Of a stretch of 47,695 nucleotides of DNA, positions 23,621-32,099 are shown in pieces. The translations under genes were made by a program, and so were the position numbers. Source of the DNA: Candidatus Nomurabacteria bacterium GW2011_GWB1_43_19 (GTDB lineage: Bacteria; Patescibacteriota; Minisyncoccia; Phycocordibacterales; UBA9973); contig LCGB01000002.1 in the NCBI GenBank assembly GCA_000999465.1, positions 1-47,695 of the forward strand, in the 5' to 3' direction. The first letter of the stretch is position 1. Every line of letters begins with the position of its first letter. A model generated the notes under the pieces. The model made no database searches. It was not told where the DNA came from and saw only the letters and a list, made by a program, of their open reading frames with translations.

Positions 23621-24193
23621 ATGGAAAAACCAAAAGAAAACATAAGAGGGAAAAGAAATAGCGGTCGCCGGGGTTCCTCTTTCGCCCGGGTCAAGCCCGA
23701 GTTCGACCAGAAGATTCTGGATATCCGCCGCGTTACCCGAGTCGTGGCCGGTGGACGCCGATTTTCTTTCAGTGTTGCTCTGGTTGCCGGAGACAAGAAA
23801 GGAAGCGTAGGTTTGGGTCTGGGGAAAGCCGGAGACACCGCGCTCGCAATCAATAAAGCGCTCCGGAATGCCAAAAAAAATATGATCAAACTAAACCTTA
23901 CCAAAACAATGTCCATTCCCCACGAACTCTCCGCCAAATTCTCAAGTTCCTATGTCATATTAATGCCGAATAAAGGCCGTGGACTGGTAGCCGGTTCGGT
24001 AATCCGCGATATCGTAAAACTTTCCGGCATGAAAGACATTACCGGTAAAATTTTATCAAACAGTAAGAACAAACTAAATAACGCCAAAGCTGTTTTTAAA
24101 GCTCTTTCGCAGATTTCTTCAAAGTATACCAAGCCCCTTCCAGAAAGCGTCGTTATTGCCAATAAGGAAAAGGAAGCCGCTCCGGCAGAATAA
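23621..24193 (+). CDS. rpsE: Ribosomal protein uS5
   Basis: uS5 acts in decoding accuracy and mRNA entry. 190 residues with the dsRBD-like RVTRVVAGGRRFSFSVALVAGD and VGLGLGKAGDTALAINKA, then PNKGRGLVAGSVIRDIVKLSGM. A short Glu/Ala-rich tail ends it. rpmD (uL30), normally next, is absent; rplO starts 4 nt later. Confidence 0.96.
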   Translation: MEKPKENIRGKRNSGRRGSSFARVKPEFDQKILDIRRVTRVVAGGRRFSFSVALVAGDKKGSVGLGLGKAGDTALAINKALRNAKKNMIKLNLTKTMSIPHELSAKFSSSYVILMPNKGRGLVAGSVIRDIVKLSGMKDITGKILSNSKNKLNNAKAVFKALSQISSKYTKPLPESVVIANKEKEAAPAE

Positions 24194-24197
24194 TTTT

Positions 24198-24509
24198 ATG
24201 CAAATACATAATTTAAAAAGAACCCATAAAAATAAAAAAGACAGGATTGTCGGCCGGGGAGGCAAACACGCCAAGACTTCTGGCCGCGGAGGCAAAGGAC
24301 AGACGGCCCGCGCCGGCAATAAGCGCCGTCCGGAACTTCGTGATATCATTAAGAAACTGCCGAAAAATCGCGGTTATCGGTTTAAGTCCAAGAAAAAACC
24401 TTTTTTACTTACTTTGGATAAGATTTTCTTCACCGGAGATAAAAAAGAAAAATTTTCTGAAATTAGGAAACGCTTAAATATTAAAGGAAGGCACATCATA
24501 ATAAAGTAG
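24198..24509 (+). CDS. rplO: Ribosomal protein uL15, short form
   Basis: Assembly protein of the 50S core. From the ATG at 24198 (MQIHNLKRTHKNKK) it has 103 residues; an upstream ATG at 24156 overlaps rpsE and was rejected. The N-terminal glycine-rich segment VGRGGKHAKTSGRGGKGQ and KLPKNRGYRFK are present. The family is about 145 residues; here the protein stops after LNIKGRHIIIK, so most of the C-terminal globular domain is missing. No remnant or frameshift was found in the 39 nt before secY. Confidence 0.88.
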   Translation: MQIHNLKRTHKNKKDRIVGRGGKHAKTSGRGGKGQTARAGNKRRPELRDIIKKLPKNRGYRFKSKKKPFLLTLDKIFFTGDKKEKFSEIRKRLNIKGRHIIIK

Positions 24510-24518
24510 CTATAAAGT

Positions 24519-24540
24519 TAAAAGTTATAAAGTCCATAAA
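24519..24540 (+). repeat. AT-rich element before secY
   Basis: GTTAAAAGTTATAAAGTCCA followed by TAAAA, matching the left half of the rpsH leader element, lies just before the secY ATG. Confidence 0.5.
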
Positions 24541-24548
24541 ATAATACA

Positions 24549-25820
24549 ATGCAAAATTTTTGGAATAAATTAAAATTAATTTGGACAGACACAAGTTTAC
24601 GCAAGAAAGTTCTGTTCGTGTTTTTTGCCTTGATAATTTTCAGGTTACTCTCTGCTATCCCCATACCCGGAATTGATACATTAGAACTTTCCCGATTTCT
24701 TTCCAATAACCAATTTTTTGGCATTCTAAATATATTCGCCGGAGGTGGACTCTCCAATCTTTCCATTATAATGCTCGGCGTGGGTCCTTATATTACCGCC
24801 TCCATTATTATGCAACTTTTAACCATCATGGTTCCGTCTTTAAAGAGAATTTATCACGAAGAAGGCGAAGCCGGCCGAAAAAGATTTGCCCAATATTCCC
24901 GATTACTCACCGTGCCTTTGGCGGCCATTCAGGGTTTCAGCCTTTTATTTATTCTTGAACAACAAAACATCTTGGTTAATTTAACGTCTTTTGATCGCAT
25001 TACCAATTTGTTTATTATTGTTGCCGGGTCAATATTGTTAATGTGGATTGGCGAGCTTGTTTCCGAATTTGGTATTGGCAATGGAGTGTCACTTATTATC
25101 TTTGCCGGCATCGTTTCCAGCCTTCCTTCGCAAGTCAGCCAACTTATTTTTACTTTTGATGTGTCTCAAATTCCGCTCTATCTTATGTTTTTGGTGTTTG
25201 GAGTAATTGTTGTTGCCGGTATTGTTCTTGTGACCGAAGCAGAACGACCGATTCCTGTTACTTACGCGAAACGCGTCAGAGGCATGAAAATGTACGGAGG
25301 AGGTTCTACCTATTTACCGCTTAGAGTTAACCAAGCCGGAGTTATTCCGATAATTTTTGCGCTTTCCATTCTGCTTTTTCCGCAAATGATCGGAACTTTT
25401 TTAGCCCGATATTCAAATGTCGTTATTGCTAAAATTTCTCAGATGCTTCTCCTGTTTACACAGACGAGCTTTCTCTATGGGGTGCTTTATTTTATTTTTG
25501 TATTTCTCTTTACTTATTTTTACACCGCCGTCACTTTTGATCCCGAATCGCTTTCAACTAATTTACAAAAAAATGGCGCGTTCATTCCCGGTATTCGTCC
25601 GGGTGTATCAACTTCGGGTTATATTTCAAAAGTCCTGAGTCGTATCACGCTTTTAGGCGCGGTATTTTTGGGTTCCATTGCGGTTTTGCCTCTAATTATG
25701 CAATATGTAACAGGTATTGCCAGCCTGGCTTTAGGTGGCACTTCCATTCTCATTGTTGTTTCCGTTGTCCTTGACCTCATCAAAAAAGTTGACGCACAAG
25801 TATCAATGCGTGAATACTAA
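24549..25820 (+). CDS. secY: Preprotein translocase subunit SecY
   Basis: Central channel of the Sec translocon. 423 residues with ten hydrophobic segments. Landmarks: RLLSAIPIPGID, the plug/TM2 region LGVGPYITASIIMQLL, and the cytosolic loop YAKRVRGMKMYGGGSTYLPLRVNQAGVIPIIFA. It closes the spc-type cluster. The last 4 nt overlap the stop codon of the convergent kinase gene. Confidence 0.97.
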   Translation: MQNFWNKLKLIWTDTSLRKKVLFVFFALIIFRLLSAIPIPGIDTLELSRFLSNNQFFGILNIFAGGGLSNLSIIMLGVGPYITASIIMQLLTIMVPSLKRIYHEEGEAGRKRFAQYSRLLTVPLAAIQGFSLLFILEQQNILVNLTSFDRITNLFIIVAGSILLMWIGELVSEFGIGNGVSLIIFAGIVSSLPSQVSQLIFTFDVSQIPLYLMFLVFGVIVVAGIVLVTEAERPIPVTYAKRVRGMKMYGGGSTYLPLRVNQAGVIPIIFALSILLFPQMIGTFLARYSNVVIAKISQMLLLFTQTSFLYGVLYFIFVFLFTYFYTAVTFDPESLSTNLQKNGAFIPGIRPGVSTSGYISKVLSRITLLGAVFLGSIAVLPLIMQYVTGIASLALGGTSILIVVSVVLDLIKKVDAQVSMREY

Positions 25821-26386
25821 TTTTCAGCTATCCACTTTTTATATTCGAAAACGATGATGTCCACAACCTGCTCTAGGTTATTTTTGTTTGTGTCTACTAC
25901 CAAATCATACTGACTTTTATCCGCGTTGTTTATTTTATACAGGTCCCGATATCTCATTTGCTCGCTTTTAAAGCGTTCACTCATTTTTTGATAAATATCT
26001 TCTTCGGAAGAGACTTGTTCGCTCCGTTGTCGCAGTTTGTCTTCTTTTATACTGTTTAAAATTCTTGTTTTAGCGATTTCGGAAGGTAGGTCAAGATAAA
26101 CCTTGAATGATTCTGGAATCCAATGATAAGCGGTCCGGGAGTCAATCACCACTTTTTCGGCGTTTCTCATGTTTCTTAATTTTTCATCCGTCCGGTAGTC
26201 AATGTCCGGGTCGGTTTCCGCCCTTTTATTTATTTCATTTACGGATAAACCCAGTTCAAGGCCTGTCTGGCGGAAAAAATCCCCCGAAGAAAAATGTTGG
26301 AAACCCAAAATCTGGGCCACTTTTTTCGCCGTGCTGGACTTGCCGCTTCCCAGGCCTCCGCAGATGGTTATGATTTGTTTTTTCAT
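25817..26386 (-). CDS. Cytidylate kinase-like P-loop kinase
   Basis: 189-residue NMP kinase with Walker A GGLGSGKS (10-17) and FQHFSSGDFFR, resembling short archaeal-type CMP kinases. An acidic VVIDSRTAYHWIP segment and a LID-like Arg-rich stretch follow. It would phosphorylate CMP or dCMP, which fits the dNTP genes in the window. The start at 26386 (MKKQIITICGG) is preferred; eight residues upstream look non-coding. It is antisense between secY and adk, an unusual position. Confidence 0.75.
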   Translation of the reverse strand: MKKQIITICGGLGSGKSSTAKKVAQILGFQHFSSGDFFRQTGLELGLSVNEINKRAETDPDIDYRTDEKLRNMRNAEKVVIDSRTAYHWIPESFKVYLDLPSEIAKTRILNSIKEDKLRQRSEQVSSEEDIYQKMSERFKSEQMRYRDLYKINNADKSQYDLVVDTNKNNLEQVVDIIVFEYKKWIAEN

Positions 26387-26453
26387 TATCTTACAGACAT
26401 TAAAACACATTTTGCGACAAAAAGAAAACCTTGATTATTCAAGCCAAATTTTG

Positions 26454-26459
26454 TATTGT
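26454..26459 (+). promoter_or_regulatory. Leaderless promoter of adk
   Basis: TATTGT ends 6 nt before the ATG at 26466. Confidence 0.4.
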
Positions 26460-26465
26460 TGGTAT

Positions 26466-27053
26466 ATGCAAGGACAAACTTTCGTGTTTTTTGGAATAGT
26501 GGGTTCCGGCAAGGGAACTCAGGCCGGACTCTTAGTGGATTTTTTAAAGGCCAAGGACGGCAAAGAAATCGTTTATATTTCCCCCGGCAACGAGTACAGG
26601 AAGCTCATAGAATCCGACACTTTTACCGGTTCTCTTGTAGAAAGCCCGCTTTCTAACGGCGCGCTTCTCCCGGGGTTTTTAACCGATGCCATTGTTACCA
26701 ATCTGCTTATTTCTTTTTTGACTCCGGAAAAGAATTTAATAGCTGACGGCTACCCTCGTGCGGTTGCTCAATCCGTGAGTTTTGAAGAAATGATGAAGTT
26801 TTATCAACGAAAAAATATAAAAGTTATTTACATTGAAATATCCAAAGAAGAAGCCATCAAAAGGTTGAAGCTCAGAGGAAGGCACGATGACACGGATGAA
26901 GGGATTGGTAAGAGATTTGATGAGTATATAAACAATGTCATTCCAGCAATGAATTATTTTGAAGGCAAAGGAAATTACAAAATCTATAAGATAAACGGAG
27001 AACAATCAGTGGAAGATGTTCATAAAAGCATTATTAAATCTCTCGGATTTTAA
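26466..27053 (+). CDS. adk: Adenylate kinase
   Basis: Converts AMP and ATP to 2 ADP. 195 residues from the ATG at 26466. Walker A GIVGSGKGT (10-18), ADGYPRA (the AMP-binding DGFPR motif) near residue 94, and RLKLRGRHDDTDEGIGKRF as the short LID, without a zinc finger. The open frame continues upstream to 26202 but is antisense to the kinase gene, so it was cut. secY-adk-map is the usual spc order, here with an antisense gene placed between. Confidence 0.88.
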   Translation: MQGQTFVFFGIVGSGKGTQAGLLVDFLKAKDGKEIVYISPGNEYRKLIESDTFTGSLVESPLSNGALLPGFLTDAIVTNLLISFLTPEKNLIADGYPRAVAQSVSFEEMMKFYQRKNIKVIYIEISKEEAIKRLKLRGRHDDTDEGIGKRFDEYINNVIPAMNYFEGKGNYKIYKINGEQSVEDVHKSIIKSLGF

Positions 27054-27060
27054 ATGCCTG

Positions 27061-27128
27061 CTCCGTACTAAATTTTTGATTACAAACAATAACCACTCTT
27101 AATAACAACTTAAAATTTTAGTATGGGG
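27061..27128 (+). promoter_or_regulatory. Start-codon-sequestering leader of map
   Basis: 27061-27072 pairs with 27117-27128 as a 12-bp duplex with two G-U wobbles and one U-G at its edge, placing the AUG (27123-27125) inside the stem. 27063-27083 is identical to 21121-21141 before rplE. Confidence 0.6.
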
Positions 27129-27893
27129 ATAATTATTAAAACACCCGAAGAAATAAAAATACTGCGCGAAGGTGGAAAACATTTGGCGACCGTTTTCCGT
27201 AAGTTAAAGGAAAAAGTTATTCCGGGTGTTTCCACAAAAGATTTGGATATATATGCGGAGAAATTAATCCGCGAAATGGGAGACACTCCAGCTTTTTTAA
27301 ATTATCGCCCCGAGGGGGCTAACAATCCGTATCCGGCATCTCTCTGCGTCTCAGTCAACGATGAAGTTGTGCATGGAATTCCCCATAAAAACAGAATTTT
27401 AGAAGAGGGTGACATTGTTTCCATTGATTTGGGAATTAAACACCGCGGACTTTTTACAGACATGGCCCTAACCGTTCCCGTGGGGGTCGTAAGCAAAGAA
27501 AACACAAAACTTATGCGAATCACGGAACAGGCTTTGCAAACGGGCATTGATGCGGCCAGAGCGGGGAACACAGTAGGAGACATTGGTTACGCGATAGAAA
27601 ATTTTATTCACCCCCATAAATATGGCATTGTGGAAGTTCTATCAGGTCACGGTGTGGGGAAAGCGATTCACGAAGACCCGTATATTCCGAATTTCGGAAA
27701 GAAAGGAGCAGGCGCCAAGCTCGAGCCAGGTATGGTTATAGCCATAGAGCCGATGATAAATATCGGTACCAAAAATGTGACGATAGACAACGACGGATAC
27801 ACTTTTCGCACCGCCGACGGCAAAAACAGCGCTCATTTTGAACACACCATTTTGATTACCAACAAGAAAGCGGAAATTTTAACTAAAGTTTAG
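27123..27893 (+). CDS. map: Methionine aminopeptidase, type I
   Basis: Removes initiator Met from new proteins. 256 residues; the dinuclear metal ligands lie in SIDLGIKHRGLFTDMA (Asp, Asp), SGHGVGKAIHEDP (His), IAIEPM (Glu) and HFEHTIL (Glu). Normal length, no N-terminal zinc domain. The start codon is within a predicted stem shared with rplE. infA-rpmJ-rpsM, the common continuation, do not follow. Confidence 0.95.
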   Translation: MGIIIKTPEEIKILREGGKHLATVFRKLKEKVIPGVSTKDLDIYAEKLIREMGDTPAFLNYRPEGANNPYPASLCVSVNDEVVHGIPHKNRILEEGDIVSIDLGIKHRGLFTDMALTVPVGVVSKENTKLMRITEQALQTGIDAARAGNTVGDIGYAIENFIHPHKYGIVEVLSGHGVGKAIHEDPYIPNFGKKGAGAKLEPGMVIAIEPMINIGTKNVTIDNDGYTFRTADGKNSAHFEHTILITNKKAEILTKV

Positions 27894-27898
27894 TTTTT

Positions 27899-27907
27899 TG
27901 CTATAAT
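27899..27907 (+). promoter_or_regulatory. Leaderless promoter of the conjugation-type ATPase gene
   Basis: TGC-TATAAT, hexamer ending 6 nt before the ATG at 27914. Confidence 0.65.
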
Positions 27908-27913
27908 TAAGTT

Positions 27914-30682
27914 ATGGAAGGAACCTTCTTTAAGGAGATGCCCAAGTTTGAGAGCCCCGAAGAGGAGCTTAATTATTTGCGCGCTCATATGAAAATGCGC
28001 GAAGAACAACTCGTCGGTATGGGACACATAGAACACGCGCAAGAAAACGCTGCCCGGGATGTGATAGGCGAGTATAAAGATATTCCGGCGGAACAGATGC
28101 TTCACCCTGACAATATTATCGGCCAAAAAGAAACCGAAGGAATTGTCCTTAAACTTAAACCCGAACAGCACGATGATGTGATGGAGGAACTCCTGGGTAT
28201 TGTTCTTACTAAAGGAATTCGCAATGCGCTTTCTATTGTAAAGACCATGAGCAATCCGCACATTGACGATGATTTTCACCGAGTTCTTATCCAATATTTA
28301 AAGACCGGACAGGCCTTGCTTGATTTCAAGGAGGACTCATCCACTTATAAAGCTCTACATATGACCCTTTTTGAAATAACTTTACCACCACCAGAGAATG
28401 AAGCGGATAAATCAAAAAACTTTAAGGAATTTATCGGCGCGATGGAGCAATTTTATGCCGGGATGCAATCCATCGGAGAGGGCCGGTATAACGAAAAGGA
28501 AAATTATTTTACCTTGGAAGTGGCGCTTAGCAACCAAAATGACGAAGTTGTTGTTTATGCCGCGATTCCGAACAAACATATCGCGCTTTTTGAAAAACAA
28601 ATTCTGGCTTTTTATCATAATGCAAAAATCCACGAAATGACAGATGACTACAATGTTTTTAATGAGACCGGTGACTCGGTTGGTGCTTATGCTTCCTTTA
28701 CCGAACGTGCGGTTATGCCGATTAAAACTTATGACAGCATTGAGCACGATCCAATGAATCCGATATTGAATGTTTTTTCCAAACTTCAAACTATCGGCGA
28801 AGGTGCAGCGATTCAGTTTGTGATAGCGCCGGCCGGAGACAAATTTATAAACGAATTTCATATGATTTTGGATGATGTGAAGGACGGCATTTCAGTCAAG
28901 CACGCGGCGGATAATTTTTACAAATTCAACAAGGCGTTTATGAAAGCGGGCAAAGACCTGCTTTTTGGGCACAAAGAAAAAGGAGAAGAAGAAAAAAAAG
29001 AAAAATATATGAAAGGCAGACGTGCGGTAGACGAAGGAGCGGTGGAGAAAATAGGGAATAAAATAAAAAGTACCATAATGAAAGCAAATATCCGCGTAAT
29101 TGCCTCGGCTCAAACCAAAATCCGCGCTGAAGCTGTTTTGAGAGAAATAGAATCTTCTTTTAATCAGTTTTCCGAAACTGCCAGCAACTCTTTTGTTTTT
29201 GAGCAGGCCTCCGGAAGCGAACTTAAAAAGCTTTTTCATGATTTTTCTTACCGGACATTTTCACCCGACAGAATTTTACCGATGAATTTAAAAGAACTTT
29301 CCTCGGTATTTCATTTCCCGGTCGGCATCGGTAGTCAGCCGCAACTCAAAGAAGCCAAAGCTGGTATCGCGCCGGCGCCGATAGAGATGGGGACTGAAGG
29401 AATAGTTCTCGGAATAAACAGTTACCGAGGCAGAGATACGGAAATCCATCTGGCTCGCGAAGACCGCATGAGGCATTTTTATACCATCGGCCAGACCGGC
29501 ACCGGCAAGACCAATATAATGCTTAATATGATTACTCAGGATATAAGAAACGGAGACGGATGCTGCTACATTGACCCGCACGGCACCGATATTCAAACTA
29601 TTTTGTCGCGCATACCGAAAGAACGCATTGACGATGTTATTTATTTTGACCCTGCCTATACCGCCCGCCCGATGGGACTGAACATGCTGGAATACGACCC
29701 GAAATATCCGGAACAGAAAACCTTCGTAGTCAATGAAATGATGGGAATTTTCAACAAGCTTTTTGACATGAAAATCGGCGGTGGGGCAATGTTTGAGCAG
29801 TATTTCCGCAATAGCGCCTTTTTAGTCATGGAAGATCCGGAATCCGGCTCAACCCTGCTTGAAATTACCCGTGTCTTGGCGGACAAAGAATTTCGCGACT
29901 TAAAGCTCTCCCGCTGTAAAAATCCGATTATCAAGCAATTCTGGGTTTCTGCCGAGCAGACGACCGGCGACCAGTTGCTGGCCAACTTTGTGCCTTATAT
30001 TTCTTCAAAATTTGACAACTTTATTTCCAACGATATCATGCGTCCGGTGGTGCTCCAACAAAATTCCGTTTTTAATTTCAGAAAAATTATGGATGAGAAA
30101 AAAATTCTCCTGGTGAACCTCTCTAAAGGCCGACTCGGCGACATTAATGCTAACCTTATCGGTCTGGTTTTGGTGGGTAAAATCCAGATGGCCGCGCTCT
30201 CCCGGGTGGATATGTTCGGCAAACCGATGAACGATTTTTACCTTTATATTGACGAGTTCCAGAATGTCACTACTGACTCCATCGCTTCTATTTTATCCGA
30301 AGCCAGAAAATACCGGCTATCTCTTAATATCGCGCACCAGTACATTACCCAACTGGAAGAAAGTATCAAGAACGCAGTTTTCGGCAACGTCGGTTCAATG
30401 GCCGTCTTCCGCGTCGGCACCGAAGACGCGACATTCCTGGAACCGAGATTCAAGCCGCAATTTACCGCCCACGATATAACCAAATTGGATAATTACAACG
30501 CCTATGTCAGTATGTTGGTCCACGGCCAGCCGGTCAAGCCGTTTAACTTAAAAACCCTCGCTCCCGAGAAAGGCAATCTGAGTATTGTGGACAGTTTGAA
30601 AGAACTCTCTTATGTGAAATACGGCCGCGACCGCGCCGAAGTGGAAGCGGAAATTATGGCGAGATATCAGTCAATGGAATAA
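27914..30682 (+). CDS. Conjugation-type ATPase (TraG/VirD4/VirB4-like)
   Basis: 922-residue AAA-type motor. The C-terminal half has Walker A GQTGTGKTN (about 523-531), DPHG next to it, and Walker B YLYIDEFQN (about 776-784), followed by the sensor-like NIAHQYITQLE. This matches DNA-pumping ATPases of type IV secretion and conjugation. The N-terminal half (1-480) is unlike known domains; it has a tandem alpha/beta layout with a Lys-rich linker near 355-375. There are no obvious transmembrane helices at the N-terminus. No other secretion genes are nearby. A surface or DNA-uptake role is inferred only. Confidence 0.75.
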   Translation: MEGTFFKEMPKFESPEEELNYLRAHMKMREEQLVGMGHIEHAQENAARDVIGEYKDIPAEQMLHPDNIIGQKETEGIVLKLKPEQHDDVMEELLGIVLTKGIRNALSIVKTMSNPHIDDDFHRVLIQYLKTGQALLDFKEDSSTYKALHMTLFEITLPPPENEADKSKNFKEFIGAMEQFYAGMQSIGEGRYNEKENYFTLEVALSNQNDEVVVYAAIPNKHIALFEKQILAFYHNAKIHEMTDDYNVFNETGDSVGAYASFTERAVMPIKTYDSIEHDPMNPILNVFSKLQTIGEGAAIQFVIAPAGDKFINEFHMILDDVKDGISVKHAADNFYKFNKAFMKAGKDLLFGHKEKGEEEKKEKYMKGRRAVDEGAVEKIGNKIKSTIMKANIRVIASAQTKIRAEAVLREIESSFNQFSETASNSFVFEQASGSELKKLFHDFSYRTFSPDRILPMNLKELSSVFHFPVGIGSQPQLKEAKAGIAPAPIEMGTEGIVLGINSYRGRDTEIHLAREDRMRHFYTIGQTGTGKTNIMLNMITQDIRNGDGCCYIDPHGTDIQTILSRIPKERIDDVIYFDPAYTARPMGLNMLEYDPKYPEQKTFVVNEMMGIFNKLFDMKIGGGAMFEQYFRNSAFLVMEDPESGSTLLEITRVLADKEFRDLKLSRCKNPIIKQFWVSAEQTTGDQLLANFVPYISSKFDNFISNDIMRPVVLQQNSVFNFRKIMDEKKILLVNLSKGRLGDINANLIGLVLVGKIQMAALSRVDMFGKPMNDFYLYIDEFQNVTTDSIASILSEARKYRLSLNIAHQYITQLEESIKNAVFGNVGSMAVFRVGTEDATFLEPRFKPQFTAHDITKLDNYNAYVSMLVHGQPVKPFNLKTLAPEKGNLSIVDSLKELSYVKYGRDRAEVEAEIMARYQSME

Positions 30683-30711
30683 AAAATAAATTTTACAAAA
30701 CGGCCTTTTTC

Positions 30712-30720
30712 TGCTATAAT
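30712..30720 (+). promoter_or_regulatory. Extended -10 promoter of the long adenylate kinase-like gene
   Basis: TGC-TATAAT; +1 near 30727. The 43-nt leader contains TCAGC-GGAA-GCTGA, a small hairpin with a GNRA loop. Confidence 0.6.
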
Positions 30721-30769
30721 GCCCGCATTACTATCATTCAGCGGAAGCTGATTTTTATTTAAATTTGTC

Positions 30770-31852
30770 ATGAAAGGACCACTTACCCATTTTCCGGTTA
30801 CCCAGACCAAAGTCCCAAACCTGGACAAAAAGTTTGACCTGAACGATCCCAAGGACCGAAAGGAGTATTTCGGAGCCAAGGCGGGCGAGGAAATAAAAAA
30901 ACTGAAGAAATATTTTGCCAGCAATACTTTTGTGGCCTATCTTTTAGGGAAAAAGAATTCCGGCAAAGGAACTTATACCAAGCTGATGGCGGAAATCTTC
31001 GGCGCGGATAAAATCGGACACATTTCTGTCGGCGACTTGGTTCGTGAAACGCACAAAATTATTGAAAATCCGGAAGAAAGAAAAAAGATTGTCGGCTACT
31101 TGGAGAAAAATTATCGCGGATATATTTCCATCGATGACGCGATTGACGCCTTGGTCGGCAAAAACCAGAAAGTTCTTCTGCCAACAGAATTCATCCTGGC
31201 TCTCATTAAGCGGGAAATTGACAAGTTGGGCCGTAAGGCGGTATTTCTGGACGGATTTCCCCGCGACTTGGACCAGATACAATACTCGCTGTATTTCAGA
31301 GACCTGATAGATTACCGTTCGGATCCGGACATATTCGTTGCCATTAACATTCCCGAGTCGGCGCTTGACGAGCGCATGCGCAACCGCGTCGTCTGTCCCA
31401 AGTGCCAGGCGCCAAGGAATTTGACAACTTTTCCGACCAAGGAAGCGGGCTATGACGAGGAAACAAAGCGATTTTTCTTAAAATGCGACAACCCTGCATG
31501 CGAAGGCGCGAGAATGGTTGGAAAAGAAGGGGACAGCGCCGGTATTGAGAGCATCCGCGAGCGGCTGGAACTGGACGATAAATTAATCAAAAAAGTAATG
31601 TCGCTCCACGGGATTCCAAAAATCCTGCTCCGGAACGCCATCCCGGCCGATAGCATCAAGGATGGTGTCGTGGATGACTATGAGGTAACTCCCAAATACG
31701 TATTTAAATACGATGAAAAAACGGACAAGGTTACCATTGGAGAAGAGCCCTGGATTGTCAAAGATGACGAAGGCAACGACTCCTTCAGCTTACTCGCTCC
31801 GCCGGTGGTGGTGGGGCTCTTAAAACAGCTGGTAAAAGTCCTAGAACTTTAA
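30770..31852 (+). CDS. Long adenylate kinase-like nucleoside monophosphate kinase
   Basis: 360-residue paralogue of adenylate kinase. Walker A is GKKNSGKGT (60-68), DGFPRD (161-166) binds NMP, and the LID carries a zinc finger made by Cys209, Cys212, Cys239 and Cys244. It has about 50 extra residues before the core and about 75 after the LID (DYEVTPKYVFKYDEK...), so it is far longer than the usual 215. The substrate is unknown. It is separate from adk at 26466 and has its own promoter. Confidence 0.78.
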   Translation: MKGPLTHFPVTQTKVPNLDKKFDLNDPKDRKEYFGAKAGEEIKKLKKYFASNTFVAYLLGKKNSGKGTYTKLMAEIFGADKIGHISVGDLVRETHKIIENPEERKKIVGYLEKNYRGYISIDDAIDALVGKNQKVLLPTEFILALIKREIDKLGRKAVFLDGFPRDLDQIQYSLYFRDLIDYRSDPDIFVAINIPESALDERMRNRVVCPKCQAPRNLTTFPTKEAGYDEETKRFFLKCDNPACEGARMVGKEGDSAGIESIRERLELDDKLIKKVMSLHGIPKILLRNAIPADSIKDGVVDDYEVTPKYVFKYDEKTDKVTIGEEPWIVKDDEGNDSFSLLAPPVVVGLLKQLVKVLEL

Positions 31853-31886
31853 ATCATTCCAAAACAAAAAAGGGAATTCGTCTATC

Positions 31887-31914
31887 TTGCCAAAAAAACA
31901 GGAAGGCGTATACT
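31887..31914 (+). promoter_or_regulatory. Promoter of the structured RNA
   Basis: TTGCCA (31887-31892), 16 bp, TATACT (31909-31914). Predicted +1 is 31921, the first base of the closing stem. Confidence 0.6.
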
Positions 31915-31920
31915 CAAGGT

Positions 31921-32075
31921 AGGGTTATTTCCGATTATTACCTAGAACATTAATTTACGGGAGAGTCGATTGCGTTTGGCCTTGGCTTCTCGCATCTCTC
32001 ACCCACCTAGCTATAAGCTATGGTAATATATCAGAAATAGTCCTAAGAAGAACTCCGCATTTGGCGGATTTTTTC
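31921..32075 (+). ncRNA. ssrS: Structured non-coding RNA, 6S-like candidate
   Basis: A promoter-terminator unit of about 155 nt without an ORF. 31921-31942 pairs with 32022-32044 in a stem of about 20 bp with one bulge, one mismatch and G-U pairs. A second stem (GGGAGAG at 31959-31965, TGCG at 31971-31974, with CGCA at 31991-31994 and CTCTC at 31996-32000) makes a terminal hairpin. The strand between, on the 3' side, holds the small hairpin TAGCT-ATA-AGCTA. Closing stem, large central bubble with a small 3'-side hairpin and terminal stem is the 6S RNA layout that traps RNA polymerase. TCCGC/GCGGA (32054-32068) plus six T is the terminator. The symbol is provisional. Confidence 0.5.
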
Positions 32076-32084
32076 TTGGGAATA

Positions 32085-32093
32085 TGCTAAAAT
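32085..32093 (+). promoter_or_regulatory. Leaderless promoter of the 129-aa membrane protein gene
   Basis: TGC-TAAAAT, hexamer ending 6 nt before the ATG at 32100. Confidence 0.5.
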
Positions 32094-32099
32094 ATTAAT

